Shown one piece after another: positions 24,093 through 33,481 of a DNA stretch of 64,000 nucleotides. Location of the stretch: positions 3,410,001 through 3,474,000 of the forward strand of contig NZ_CP044285.1 of the NCBI RefSeq assembly GCF_008728635.1. The letters run 5' to 3'. Made by a program: the position numbers and the translations under genes. Position 1 is the first letter of the stretch, and each line of letters starts with the position of its first letter. The stretch comes from Hymenobacter baengnokdamensis (GTDB lineage Bacteria; Bacteroidota; Bacteroidia; Cytophagales; Hymenobacteraceae). Under the pieces are notes generated by a model. It ran no database searches and was not told the DNA's origin. It saw only the letters and a list, made by a program, of their open reading frames with translations.

Positions 24093-25838
24093 CTAATCGA
24101 AATATTCTTTTGCCAGCGCTTTATCGTGGCCGTAGATATCATCGCGGAAGTGTGGATGCCCGTTGGCATCAGCCCAGGCCGTGAGGTAAACCAGGTACAC
24201 CGGCAGCTTTTGCTTCAGGGTAATATATTTTTCGCGCCGCTGGGCAATAGTATCCTGAATGGTCTGCTGGCTCCAGTTGGGGTCTTTGCGCAGCAAGTAC
24301 GTAGCCAGCTTAATGGGCTCCTCTACCCGCACGCAGCCGTGGCTGAAATTACGCTTGGTTTGCGAAAACAGCTCATCGTGGGGCGTGTCGTGCAGGTAGA
24401 TATCGTTCGAGTTGGGGAAGATGAATTTCACATCTCCCAGGTCATTTTTAGGGCCGGGGCGGCGGCGCACGGTGTACTTGAAGTTGTCCTGCGTGACATT
24501 GGCCCAGTCGATGGTAGCGGGGTCGATAATAGTAGCTTTGCGACCGTACCCCTTCACTACTTCCATATCGAGTCGATTGAGGTAGCCGGGGTCGGCCACC
24601 AGCTTCGGACGCAGCTCCTTGTCGATAATGCTGTAAGGCACGTTCCAATAAGGAGCAAGCACTACATATTCCATCTTATCGGAAAAAACGGGCGTTGCCG
24701 TCAGCGTTTTGCCGACGATGACGCGCATCGTCAGGGCCTCCTTGCCCTTCTCATACACCCGTAGCCGGTATTCGGGAATATTCACAATGAGGTAGTCGGG
24801 CTCAAACTTTTTGGGCAGCCAGCGCCAGCGCTCCATATTCAGAATAACCTGGTTGATGCGCTCGTGAATGGGAACATTCAACTCGCGTAATGTTTCCCCG
24901 CTGACCAGGCCGGTAGGTGGCAGGCCCAGGTCCTGCTGAAAACTTCGTACCGCCTCAACCAGCGCCGGGTCATACGTAGTGGCAGCCGGCGAGGAAACGT
25001 TGTTTACCGGCCGGGCAGTAGCGGCCGGGGCAGGACCGCTATTCTCGGTACCCAGCAGGCGCTGGCGGAGCAGGCCTACTACGGGCAGGACATCGCCGGG
25101 CTTGAGGTGCGTGGTGCCGGACAGCGTGGGCCAGCCACCGGCGGCCTGCCGGGCCCGCAGCAGGGCCAGGGCTTTTTTGAGGTTGTTGTACTCGGGGTGC
25201 AGCGGGGCAAAGTCGTAGTAGGGATAGGTGCTTTCGCGCTCGCGCAGAATGGTCATCAGCGCGTGGTCAAGCTTAATCTTATTGCGCTTAACCTTCCAGG
25301 CATCGTTCCTGGTGTCGCGGGGGTTGGCTACGCCGCGGTAGTAGTCGGAAGCCCAGGCGAAGTAGCTGCCCGACAGCGTAACGTCGAGCTTGCGCTCCAG
25401 CTGGTTACGGCGCGCAGTATCAGGGCCCACGCTCTTGAGCTGGACCAACATATCAGTTATCTTCTTGGTATCATACCGTTTAGGGTCAAGACCATCATCC
25501 TTTGCTTTATCTACTACGGAAAGAAAGGTAGTGGCCTGCGGCACGAGCTGATGCTGCCGGAACCAGCCCAGCCGGAACTGCCGCTCGCGGTAAAATTTGC
25601 GCGCCCAACGCTCCTGCGCCTTGAAGCGGGCATCGGCCTGCATGGTCCGGATAACGAAGACGCTGTCGACGCGGGGCTCGGGGCCGGTAACGTTACCCGT
25701 AGTTGGGGTGCCGGTTTTGGAGCTGGCCTGGTCGGCCGAAGTGCCGTTGCCGCCGCACGAAGCCAGCAGCACGGGCAGACTAAGCAGGCCCAGCAAGCAG
25801 GCCGCGGTGAAGAAATGAAGTCGGAGCTTAAGCAGCAT
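24093..25838 (-). CDS. L,D-transpeptidase lipoprotein, YcbB-like
   Basis: Cross-links peptidoglycan between meso-DAP residues in the periplasm. 581 residues. The signal peptide ends in LLASC with the lipid-modified Cys at 28. A large scaffold/alpha domain (about 60-280) comes before a peptidoglycan-binding repeat (VEAVRSFQQDLGLPPTG). The YkuD catalytic domain follows, with the signature HDTPHDELF and the active-site SHGCVRVE, Cys near residue 502. This order matches LdtD/YcbB. Divergent from the aminopeptidase gene. Confidence 0.93.
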   Translation of the reverse strand: MLLKLRLHFFTAACLLGLLSLPVLLASCGGNGTSADQASSKTGTPTTGNVTGPEPRVDSVFVIRTMQADARFKAQERWARKFYRERQFRLGWFRQHQLVPQATTFLSVVDKAKDDGLDPKRYDTKKITDMLVQLKSVGPDTARRNQLERKLDVTLSGSYFAWASDYYRGVANPRDTRNDAWKVKRNKIKLDHALMTILRERESTYPYYDFAPLHPEYNNLKKALALLRARQAAGGWPTLSGTTHLKPGDVLPVVGLLRQRLLGTENSGPAPAATARPVNNVSSPAATTYDPALVEAVRSFQQDLGLPPTGLVSGETLRELNVPIHERINQVILNMERWRWLPKKFEPDYLIVNIPEYRLRVYEKGKEALTMRVIVGKTLTATPVFSDKMEYVVLAPYWNVPYSIIDKELRPKLVADPGYLNRLDMEVVKGYGRKATIIDPATIDWANVTQDNFKYTVRRRPGPKNDLGDVKFIFPNSNDIYLHDTPHDELFSQTKRNFSHGCVRVEEPIKLATYLLRKDPNWSQQTIQDTIAQRREKYITLKQKLPVYLVYLTAWADANGHPHFRDDIYGHDKALAKEYFD

Positions 25839-26134
25839 TACAGAGGGAAAGCGGGCGGCATACCGGAAGCCGGGTAAGACCCGCTCCCCGGCGATGCCGC
25901 GCCTGGTTGACGCGGAAGGTGCTCATTTTACTGAGCCGCTACCCGGCAGGTTGTGCTGGGGCATACCACGCCAACGCAAATAACGCGCCTAAGGTAACAG
26001 AAATAGTCGACCCACCTGGCCGCAGCCGCGTACTTTATTGGCGGCTGCCTCCTTAATAACACGCCGGTTGCGGATAAGACGGCAGTTAATCATAACTACC
26101 CAAGCCGGCTCATTTAATTTTCATTCTGCTTTTC

Positions 26135-27949
26135 ATGCCCAGCTCGCCTGCTTCTACTCCACTCGTCCCGGCCGACCCGCACAGCTACGCGCAGGGCCCG
26201 CCCCTGCTGCACCTGCACCTTGAGCTGGCCATTGACTTTGCCAGGCAGACACTCAGCGGCTCGGCTACCTGGCTGCTGGCTGAGCCGCTGACAACGGCTC
26301 AGGACCTGGTGCTCGATACCCGCGAGCTGCTCATTGAGCAGGTGCACGCGGGCGACGTGGCCGGCGGCGAACCCCTTGCCTACTCTCTCAGCGCCCCCGA
26401 CGCGGTGCTGGGCCAGGCCTTGCGGGTAGCGCTGCCAGCCGGCGCGACAGCGTTGCGCATCAGCTACCGCACCAGCCCCGGCGCGGCGGCGCTGCAATGG
26501 CTGGCCCCGGCGCAGACGGCCGGTCAGCACCCGTTTCTATTTACCCAATCGCAGGCTATCCTGGCCCGCACCTGGCTGCCTTGCCCCGACTCGCCCGGCT
26601 GCCGCTTCACCTACGAAGCTGCGGTAGAAATCATGGGCCCGGAGCGTGGCCAGCTCCTTGCGCTGATGAGTGCCGAAAACCCCCAGGCCACCGCGCCGGA
26701 CGGCCGCTATCGCTTTCGCCAGCCCCAGGCGGTGCCCGCGTACTTGCTCGCGCTGGCAGTTGGCCGGCTCGACTTTACTCCGCTGAGAGGCCGCACTGGC
26801 ATTTATGCCGAGCCGGCCACCCTGCCCCTGGCCAGCGCCGAATTCAGCGAGCTAAACCGAATGGTAGAAGCCGCCGAACAATTGTATGGAGCTTATCGCT
26901 GGGGACGCTACGATTTGCTGGTACTACCGGCAAGTTTTCCATTTGGCGGCATGGAAAACCCGTGCTTAACATTTGTAACGCCCACTATCCTGACGGGCGA
27001 CCGCAGCCTGACCAGCCTGGTGGCCCACGAGCTGGCCCATTCGTGGAGCGGCAACCTGGTTACAAATGCAACCTGGAACGATTTCTGGCTGAACGAAGGC
27101 TTCACCGTTTATTTTGAACGCCGTATTATGGAGCAGCTCTATGGCCGGCCCTATGCCCAGATGCTGCAAGTGCTGGGGGAGGCCGACCTGCGCCACACCA
27201 TACAGGAGCTGGGTCCCGACAGCCCGGCCACTCACCTGCGGCTGCACCTGGCCGGCCGCGACCCCGATGACGGCCTCACTGACATCGCCTACGAAAAAGG
27301 CTGCCTGCTGCTACTGACGCTGGAGCAGCTGGTGGGGCGCCCGCGCCTCGATGCCTTTATTACGGAGTACTTCGCCCGGTTTGCTTTTCAGCGCATGGAT
27401 ACCGACCGCTTCGCTGCCTACCTCACCCAAACCTTGCTCACCCCCGCCGAAGCCCGCCACCTCAACCTGCCCGCCTGGCTCGACGGCCCCGGCCTGCCGC
27501 CCGATGCCCCCCGAACGCAGTCGGCCCGCTTCACAGCGGTGAACGACACGCTGGCTCGCCTGGCGGCGGGCACAGCGCCCGCCGCGCTGCGCCCTATCAC
27601 TACGGAGTGGAGCAGCCAGGAGTGGGAGCACTTTCTGCGCGGCCTGCCGCCTACCCTCACGGCCGACGACCTGGCCCGGCTCGACGCAACTTTCCATTTT
27701 ACGGCTTCCGGCAATGCCGAGCTGCTGGCCGCCTGGTTTCCGCTGGCGTTGCGGGCCGGCTACCAACCGGCCGACGCGGCCCTCGAAAACTTTCTGCGGC
27801 AGGTGGGCCGCCGCAAGTTTCTGGTGCCCCTCTACCGCGCCCTGCTGGCCGCGCCGGGCGGCCGGGCGCGGGCGCAAAAAATTTATCAGCAGGCGCGTCC
27901 CAACTACCACTCGGTTGCCACTACCACCCTCGATGCGCTGCTACGCTAG
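26135..27949 (+). CDS. M1-family zinc aminopeptidase
   Basis: Removes N-terminal residues from peptides; 604 residues, leukotriene-A4-hydrolase-like layout. The substrate exopeptidase motif GGMEN is near residue 270. The zinc site HELAH (about 297-301) is followed 18 residues on by the third ligand in LNEGFTVYFERR. A C-terminal HEAT-like helical domain is present. No signal peptide is visible, so it is probably cytosolic. The gene stands alone. Confidence 0.93.
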   Translation: MPSSPASTPLVPADPHSYAQGPPLLHLHLELAIDFARQTLSGSATWLLAEPLTTAQDLVLDTRELLIEQVHAGDVAGGEPLAYSLSAPDAVLGQALRVALPAGATALRISYRTSPGAAALQWLAPAQTAGQHPFLFTQSQAILARTWLPCPDSPGCRFTYEAAVEIMGPERGQLLALMSAENPQATAPDGRYRFRQPQAVPAYLLALAVGRLDFTPLRGRTGIYAEPATLPLASAEFSELNRMVEAAEQLYGAYRWGRYDLLVLPASFPFGGMENPCLTFVTPTILTGDRSLTSLVAHELAHSWSGNLVTNATWNDFWLNEGFTVYFERRIMEQLYGRPYAQMLQVLGEADLRHTIQELGPDSPATHLRLHLAGRDPDDGLTDIAYEKGCLLLLTLEQLVGRPRLDAFITEYFARFAFQRMDTDRFAAYLTQTLLTPAEARHLNLPAWLDGPGLPPDAPRTQSARFTAVNDTLARLAAGTAPAALRPITTEWSSQEWEHFLRGLPPTLTADDLARLDATFHFTASGNAELLAAWFPLALRAGYQPADAALENFLRQVGRRKFLVPLYRALLAAPGGRARAQKIYQQARPNYHSVATTTLDALLR

Positions 27950-28038
27950 GTCGAATTTCTAAGCCGGCAGTACATAGAAAAAAGCATATGTACTTCCGGC
28001 TATCTGCCTTTCGCCTCGGCATCCCCTGGGCTGCTTCG

Positions 28039-28046
28039 TACTTTTG
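28039..28046 (+). promoter_or_regulatory. Candidate -7 element TACTTTTG for cyanophycinase
   Basis: Fits TAnnTTTG and lies 29 bp before the TTG start. No clear -33 element was found. Confidence 0.45.
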
Positions 28047-28074
28047 TCTTCCTAAATCAGATTAGCAGTTAGCG

Positions 28075-28959
28075 TTGAAAAATCTTATCCCGCAAGGCAA
28101 GCTTATTGCCATCGGTGGCAACGAGGACAAGGGCACCTACCCCACCGTTCGCAGCAAGCGCCAGTACTACCTTAATTTTTTCGAGCTGGGAATTCTAAAG
28201 CGGGTCGTGTCCGAATCGGGCAAGCTTGACCCGCGTATCGAAGTAGTAACTACGGCTTCCATGATTCCGCAGGAGGTGGGGCCTATCTACACGGCCTCCT
28301 TTGCGATGCTCAGCTGCCATAATATCGGCATTATGGATATTCGCACCCCCGACGATGCGCGGCAGCCCGACTACCTGGCCCGCCTGCTCGCCGCCGATGT
28401 GGTGCTGTTTTCGGGCGGCAACCAGTCGCGCCTGCGCGAGATGTTCGGCGAAACCGATTTTCTGGACACGCTCACCCGCCGCTACTACGCCGAGCCCAAC
28501 TTCGTCATTGCCGGCACCAGCGCCGGGGCCATGGCCATGTCGCAGCACATGATACGCGGCGGCTCCGTACCCGATGCTTTATTAAAGGGAGCCGTGAAAA
28601 TGGGTACCGGCCTGAACCTGCTGCCGGCCGCCATCATCGACTCGCACTTTGTGAAGCGCGGGCGCTTTGGCCGCCTTATCGAAGCAGTGGCTCTGCACCC
28701 CAAGCTCATCGGTATCGGGCTGGGCGAAGACACGGGAGTGCTTATTACCGATGGCCGCCTGGTTGAAACCATCGGCTCGAACCTGGTGATAATATTAGAT
28801 GGCTACGATATTGCGCACAACAACGCCGCCGCCGCCAAAAAGGGCACCACGCTTTCCATCGAAAATATCAGGATGCATGTGCTGGCCAAGGGCAATGTAT
28901 ACTGCATGACTGAGCGCAAGTTTTACGCCAGCAAGGAAGCTGCCCGGCCGGTAAGCTGA
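28075..28959 (+). CDS. Cyanophycinase (peptidase S51)
   Basis: Hydrolyses cyanophycin, multi-L-arginyl-poly-L-aspartate, to beta-Asp-Arg dipeptides. The 294-residue protein carries the S51 nucleophile motif GTSAGAMAMS (Ser near 149), the early IAIGGNEDKG strand, VVLFSGGNQSRL and DSHFVKRGRFGRL. These are the blocks that separate cyanophycinase from dipeptidase E. It starts at TTG 28075; no ATG is suitably placed. No cyanophycin synthetase is in the window. An isoaspartyl peptidase gene, the next step of the pathway, lies 2.8 kb downstream on the other strand. Confidence 0.88.
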   Translation: MKNLIPQGKLIAIGGNEDKGTYPTVRSKRQYYLNFFELGILKRVVSESGKLDPRIEVVTTASMIPQEVGPIYTASFAMLSCHNIGIMDIRTPDDARQPDYLARLLAADVVLFSGGNQSRLREMFGETDFLDTLTRRYYAEPNFVIAGTSAGAMAMSQHMIRGGSVPDALLKGAVKMGTGLNLLPAAIIDSHFVKRGRFGRLIEAVALHPKLIGIGLGEDTGVLITDGRLVETIGSNLVIILDGYDIAHNNAAAAKKGTTLSIENIRMHVLAKGNVYCMTERKFYASKEAARPVS

Positions 28960-28986
28960 CATTCTACTTCCGTTTTTTAGCAAGCG

Positions 28987-29015
28987 CAGCCTCCCAAACG
29001 GGAGGCTGTTTTTTT
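28987..29015 (+). terminator. Terminator of the cyanophycinase gene
   Basis: CAGCCTCCC pairs with GGGAGGCTG around an AAAC loop, followed by seven T. Confidence 0.92.
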
Positions 29016-29105
29016 GCATCCTGGTGCATAATCCAATTTTATAACTATTAGCAGAAAATATTCTATTTATCCTTTTTCAAGCGAATCGTGCCCTGACGCA
29101 CCCTT

Positions 29106-29113
29106 TATCTTTA
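29106..29113 (+). promoter_or_regulatory. Candidate -7 element TATCTTTA
   Basis: Near match to TAnnTTTG, 61 bp before the T9SS protein start. Confidence 0.35.
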
Positions 29114-29174
29114 CCGCGTATAGAAATTTTCAACCTTTTCTTTTATTCCACAAGCTTCATCCTTAATCTGTTTC

Positions 29175-31571
29175 ATGAAAAAAGTCTACTTTATAGGAGC
29201 ACTGCTGTTGAGCTGGCTAGGCACCTATCCGGCCTGGGCTCAGTACACTTTTACTGATGCGACCCTTCAACCTTATGTACAGGACTTCAATACGCTGAGT
29301 GGCAGCGTGGCCATGAGCGGCAACCACCTGGCAGCGCCGGCCGAGGTGTACACGGAAGCTACCTTTCCGACCGGCATCCTCGATTATACGCCTACGACGA
29401 TTGAAGCCAACGACGGCTCCAACTCAGCTTCCAATTATTATCACTTCGGCTATAGCAGCGGGGCTACTACCGACCGCGCCTTCGGGGGTATTGCCGGCAC
29501 TTCGTACAGCTACGATGGCACGGGCTACGTCGGTATCCGGCTCAAAAATGGCTCTTCGGTCACCATCAAAAATTTGGAAGTGATGTATGCGATGGAGCAG
29601 TGGTACAACTCGGGCAAGCAGGATGCCGCCCGGATAGATGTTTCTTACCAGACCGGCAGCGCGATTACCAGCCTGCTGGCCGGCACCTGGACCTCCGTAC
29701 CGGCCCTGGGGGTTAATGCGCCCTCGACGGCCACCGTTATTGCCAGCCGCGATGGCAACTCGGCCACCAACCGCCGGGTAGCGGCTACCACCCTGATGGG
29801 CCTCAACCTGGCACCCGGCCAGGAAATTATGCTGCGCTGGGGCTATACCCTCAACTCCACGACCAACGGCAACGGCCTGAGCATTGACGATGTGGTGGTA
29901 ACGCCGGAAACCGGCGTGTTTTATTCCAATACCACTGGCGATTTGGGCCTGCTGGCCAACTGGGACCAGTCGCCCTGGACTACCGGGCAAGCAGCTGCGG
30001 TCAGCCCGCCGGCCAGCTTTACGGCCGATAACCAGGTATTCTACGTTATGAGCCCCGCCCCCTCGGCTTCGGCTAATAACGAAGACCGGATTTTGTCGGG
30101 TACCGTCGCCAGCAATGTTACTACCTGGGCCGTGAGTGGGGCGAACTCCAAGATTGTGGTGGGTACTGCTGCCAGCCCGGCCACGCTGAAAGTAGCGTAC
30201 AACAAGAATATCGCCGGTACCATCGACGTAGCTGCCGGCTCTTACTTCACGCACAATCAAGCTCAATCGCCGGCGTTCACCTTGGGCTCGCTAGCGACCA
30301 CCAGCACGGTTGAATACACTACCACCGACAACCAGATTCCGGTGCAGGCTACGCAGTATGGTAACCTGACCATCAGCGGCAGCAACGCCGACCGCAGCCT
30401 GAATGCCCGCCTCCTGACCGGCCCCACGTTGCTGGCCGGTAACCTGAGCATCGCGCCGGGCGCCAACCTGGTACTGGGCAACTACGACCTCACCATCCTC
30501 AGCCCGGGGAGCATTACTACCAGCTCGGCCACGGGCTACGTCGTTACCAATGGCACCGGCCGCCTGCGCTTGCAGGTACTTCGCGCCAGCGGCTCGGCCT
30601 CGGGGCCGGCTGTTAGCTTCCCGGTGGGTAGCAGCTACACTTCCTATACGCCCGTCACGCTGCAGCAAACGACATCAGTAAGCGACGACGTATTTGAGGC
30701 CAGGGTGCTCGACGGCGTTTCGACAGCCTACGATGCCAGCTATAACCCGACCGGCAGTGCCGTTCTGTACCAGAATGCGCTGAAAACCTGGCTTATCAGC
30801 AAAGAAGTGCCGACCAATGCGTCAAACGTGACGATGGCGCTCCAGTGGAACGCGAGCGAAACCACGGCTGACTTCGCTCCGGCTACCGCTCACATCAACC
30901 ATTATACCGGCGGGGCCTGGGATACCAATACCAATGCCAGCGAATGGGGCGTAGGCTCCACTACCGGGCCTTATGTCGTTACGCGCTCCGGCATTACCTC
31001 TTTCTCGCCCTTTGCGGTTTCGTCGCGGGCCAATGGGGTGCTGCCCGTAGTGCTCACATCCTTCACTGCGCAGCGCACGGGCAGCGCCGTTCGCTGCGCC
31101 TGGACTACCGCCAGCGAAGCTAACAGCCGCAGCTTCAGCGTAGAGCGCAGCCTCGATGGCGAGTCGTTTAGTACGCTAGGCAGCGTAGCAGCGGCCGGCA
31201 CCTCGGCCCAGGCCCACAGCTATATCTTCCTCGACAGCCAGCCCGCGCTTACTACCGCCTACTACCGCCTGCGCCAGACCGACCTTGATGGGACAACCAG
31301 CTACTCGCCCAGCGTAGCGGTAGCGGGCAATGCGCTGGCTGGCACCACCATCGCAGTTCCCAACCCCACTACCGGGCCGCTCGACGTATGGGCCACTGCG
31401 GTTTCGCGGGTAGAAGTGCTCAATATGCTGGGCGTTCCGGTGCTGACGCAGCAGTTGGCCGCCCCTGCCCAGCACGCCTCACTCGACCTGAGCGGCCTGC
31501 CTACCGGCGTATATCTCCTACGTCTGGCTACCGCCCAGGGCCAGCAGGTAGTACGCGTTACGAAATACTAA
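29175..31571 (+). CDS. Secreted protein with T9SS C-terminal sorting domain
   Basis: A 798-residue surface or extracellular protein. A Sec signal peptide (about residues 1-22, ending AWA) is followed by a region with Gly/Ser/Thr-rich beta strands, including repeated ALGVNAPSTATV-like segments. The C-terminal 80 residues form a type A sorting domain: VPNPTTGPLDV, VEVLNMLGVPV, LSGLPTGVYLLRL, final QQVVRVTKY. A segment before it (LTSFTAQRTGSAVRCAWTTASE, around 625) is common in Cytophagales secreted proteins. No catalytic motif is recognised. Confidence 0.88.
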   Translation: MKKVYFIGALLLSWLGTYPAWAQYTFTDATLQPYVQDFNTLSGSVAMSGNHLAAPAEVYTEATFPTGILDYTPTTIEANDGSNSASNYYHFGYSSGATTDRAFGGIAGTSYSYDGTGYVGIRLKNGSSVTIKNLEVMYAMEQWYNSGKQDAARIDVSYQTGSAITSLLAGTWTSVPALGVNAPSTATVIASRDGNSATNRRVAATTLMGLNLAPGQEIMLRWGYTLNSTTNGNGLSIDDVVVTPETGVFYSNTTGDLGLLANWDQSPWTTGQAAAVSPPASFTADNQVFYVMSPAPSASANNEDRILSGTVASNVTTWAVSGANSKIVVGTAASPATLKVAYNKNIAGTIDVAAGSYFTHNQAQSPAFTLGSLATTSTVEYTTTDNQIPVQATQYGNLTISGSNADRSLNARLLTGPTLLAGNLSIAPGANLVLGNYDLTILSPGSITTSSATGYVVTNGTGRLRLQVLRASGSASGPAVSFPVGSSYTSYTPVTLQQTTSVSDDVFEARVLDGVSTAYDASYNPTGSAVLYQNALKTWLISKEVPTNASNVTMALQWNASETTADFAPATAHINHYTGGAWDTNTNASEWGVGSTTGPYVVTRSGITSFSPFAVSSRANGVLPVVLTSFTAQRTGSAVRCAWTTASEANSRSFSVERSLDGESFSTLGSVAAAGTSAQAHSYIFLDSQPALTTAYYRLRQTDLDGTTSYSPSVAVAGNALAGTTIAVPNPTTGPLDVWATAVSRVEVLNMLGVPVLTQQLAAPAQHASLDLSGLPTGVYLLRLATAQGQQVVRVTKY

Positions 31572-31590
31572 GCTCATCCTTCTTTCTGCC

Positions 31591-31627
31591 AACAAGGGCC
31601 GGCTAGCAGTGCTAGCCGGCCCTTGTT
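31591..31627. terminator. Terminator of the T9SS protein gene
   Basis: AACAAGGGCCGGCTAGCA pairs with TGCTAGCCGGCCCTTGTT with a minimal loop; a T-rich stretch follows. Confidence 0.88.
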
Positions 31628-31733
31628 GCTTATTTCTTCTAGTTAAGGCTATCAGGAAATAAGTGGTACCCAATACTACCCCAACGCCTGCCAAGGCCTC
31701 ACCAGCACGCAAATAATAATATACAAGTATTTT

Positions 31734-32669
31734 TTAATATATTGAAACGACTTCCTCACCCGCTGCATTACGGCTAGCCCGATACATGCCTTCCGAGTTG
31801 AAGGGCAGTGCCAGCTGGCCAGCGGCATCTACGGCAATAAGCCCGCCCTCGCCGCCAATGGGAGCCAGCTTGTCGTGCACCACCACGCGGCAGGCTTCGG
31901 CCAGCGAGAGCCCTTTGTATGCCATCAGGCAGGCGATATCGTGGCCGGCTACGGCCCGAATAAAAAACTCACCGTGCCCGGTACAGCTGACGGCGCAGCG
32001 CTCGTCGGCCCAGGTGCCCGCCCCGATAAGCGGCGCGTCGCCGATGCGCGAGTAGCGCTTATTGGTCATGCCGCCGGTGCTGGTGGCGGCGGCCAGGTGG
32101 CCCCGCACATCGCGGGCTACGGCTCCCACGGTACCTTTTTTCCAGTTGGGGTCGGGCACTGAGGCAGTTGCGGCAGCATGGTCGAGCTGCACCCGGCCGG
32201 CCGCAATAGCCTCCTGAAGCTGGTCGAAACGCTGCTGGGTAAAAAAATAGGCGGGCGGCTGCAAGGGCAGGCCGTGCTCGCGGGCCAGCTCATCGGCCCC
32301 AGGGTAAGCCAACAATACGTGCTCCGTGGCCTCCATCACGAGCCGGGCGGCCCGGATAGGATTCTGGACCGTGCGCACGCCGGCTACGGCTCCGGCGCGG
32401 CGCGTGGCCCCGTCCATAATCGCAGCATCCATCTCATGATGGCCATCGTGGGTGAACACGGCCCCGCGCCCGGCATTAAAGAGCGGGCAGTCTTCGAGGC
32501 TGCGCACGGTAGCTTCCACGGCATCGAGTGCGGGCGCGCCCCCGGCCAGCAGAGCCGTGCCGGTAGCCAGGGCAGCCCGCAGCGCCGCGCGGTAATCGGC
32601 TTCGAGGGCCGGGGTGAGCGCGGTACGGGCAATGGTGCCGGCACCGCCGTGCAAAGCAAGAGCGAACAT
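31734..32669 (-). CDS. Isoaspartyl peptidase / L-asparaginase (Ntn hydrolase)
   Basis: Cleaves beta-aspartyl dipeptides and asparagine after self-processing. 311 residues, plant-type (IaaA) family. The autocatalytic and nucleophile Thr is in KKGTVGAVARD (about T179). ALHGGAGTI starts the alpha subunit; GRGAVFTHDGHHEMDA and STGGMTNKRYSRIGDAPLIGAGTWAD are signature blocks. Complete, with no signal peptide. It could finish cyanophycin breakdown begun by the nearby cyanophycinase. Confidence 0.92.
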   Translation of the reverse strand: MFALALHGGAGTIARTALTPALEADYRAALRAALATGTALLAGGAPALDAVEATVRSLEDCPLFNAGRGAVFTHDGHHEMDAAIMDGATRRAGAVAGVRTVQNPIRAARLVMEATEHVLLAYPGADELAREHGLPLQPPAYFFTQQRFDQLQEAIAAGRVQLDHAAATASVPDPNWKKGTVGAVARDVRGHLAAATSTGGMTNKRYSRIGDAPLIGAGTWADERCAVSCTGHGEFFIRAVAGHDIACLMAYKGLSLAEACRVVVHDKLAPIGGEGGLIAVDAAGQLALPFNSEGMYRASRNAAGEEVVSIY

Positions 32670-32895
32670 ATTCTAATTTGCTAATTAACCAGGTTTCTTT
32701 CGCAAGAACGGCACTTTCCGCCCTTAAAGTGGGTCTAAATAAGCGCCCGCGAGCAGTAATTTAGTACCCATCAGTAGTTTATAGCCAGTACTATCAGCTA
32801 TTTTTTTTAGCCAAACGCGTGGTAAGTGCCTGAAAGCTGCTTCTCAAACGCCGGGTTTTCGTAGCTAAAGCCCGGCTTCCTTCAGTTTTTTTTCG

Positions 32896-32903
32896 TAGGT
32901 TTG
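32896..32903 (+). promoter_or_regulatory. Candidate -7 element TAGGTTTG
   Basis: Exact TAnnTTTG match, 38 bp before the DUF3127 start. Confidence 0.5.
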
Positions 32904-32940
32904 GCCTCTAGTTTTCTTCATTTCAACATTCCCCTTTCCG

Positions 32941-33363
32941 ATGGCATACGACGTAACCGGCCGCCTGCACGAAATCTTTGACGAACAGCAGGTAAGCGAA
33001 AAATTCCGCAAGCGTGAGTTCGTCCTCGAAGTACAGGATGGCCAATATCCTGAGCAGATTAAGTTTCAGCTGGTGCAGGACAAAACTGCGCTTATCGACC
33101 CGTTTAAAATGGGCGACGAAGTAAAAGTGACCTTTAACCTGCGCGGCCGGGGCTTTAACAAGAATGGCCAGATGCTGTATTTCACCAACCTTGAAGCCTG
33201 GCGCATCGAGCCAGCCACGGGTGGTGCGCCGGCTGGCGGCGGGGGCTCATCTTACAGCCAGCAGCCTGCTGCGCGCCCGGCCCAAAACCAGAATCCGAAC
33301 CTGCGCGCGCAGCCTACGGCTCAGCCCATCGCCGGCGACGACGACAACGACCTGCCTTTCTAA
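32941..33363 (+). CDS. DUF3127 OB-fold protein with an SSB-like acidic tip
   Basis: A 140-residue Bacteroidota protein. Residues 1-95 are the DUF3127 domain (GRLHEIFDEQQVSEKFRKREFV, later VKVTFNLRGRGF), which resembles a small OB fold. A Gly/Gln/Pro-rich linker of about 40 residues follows and ends in DDDNDLPF. That layout, with an acidic tip ending in -PF, matches the C-terminal protein-docking tip of single-stranded DNA-binding proteins. I infer single-strand nucleic acid binding with partner recruitment; this has not been shown by the sequence alone. Confidence 0.85.
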   Translation: MAYDVTGRLHEIFDEQQVSEKFRKREFVLEVQDGQYPEQIKFQLVQDKTALIDPFKMGDEVKVTFNLRGRGFNKNGQMLYFTNLEAWRIEPATGGAPAGGGGSSYSQQPAARPAQNQNPNLRAQPTAQPIAGDDDNDLPF

Positions 33364-33481
33364 AACGCCCAGGCGGCGCCTTGCGCCTTGCTTTGCGCTG
33401 TAAGCTTCAGAACACAGCTGGTTTGTGCCGCCTCCTTTCCTGGGGGCGGCACATTTGCGTTCGGGCCTACGTTAAAGCGCC

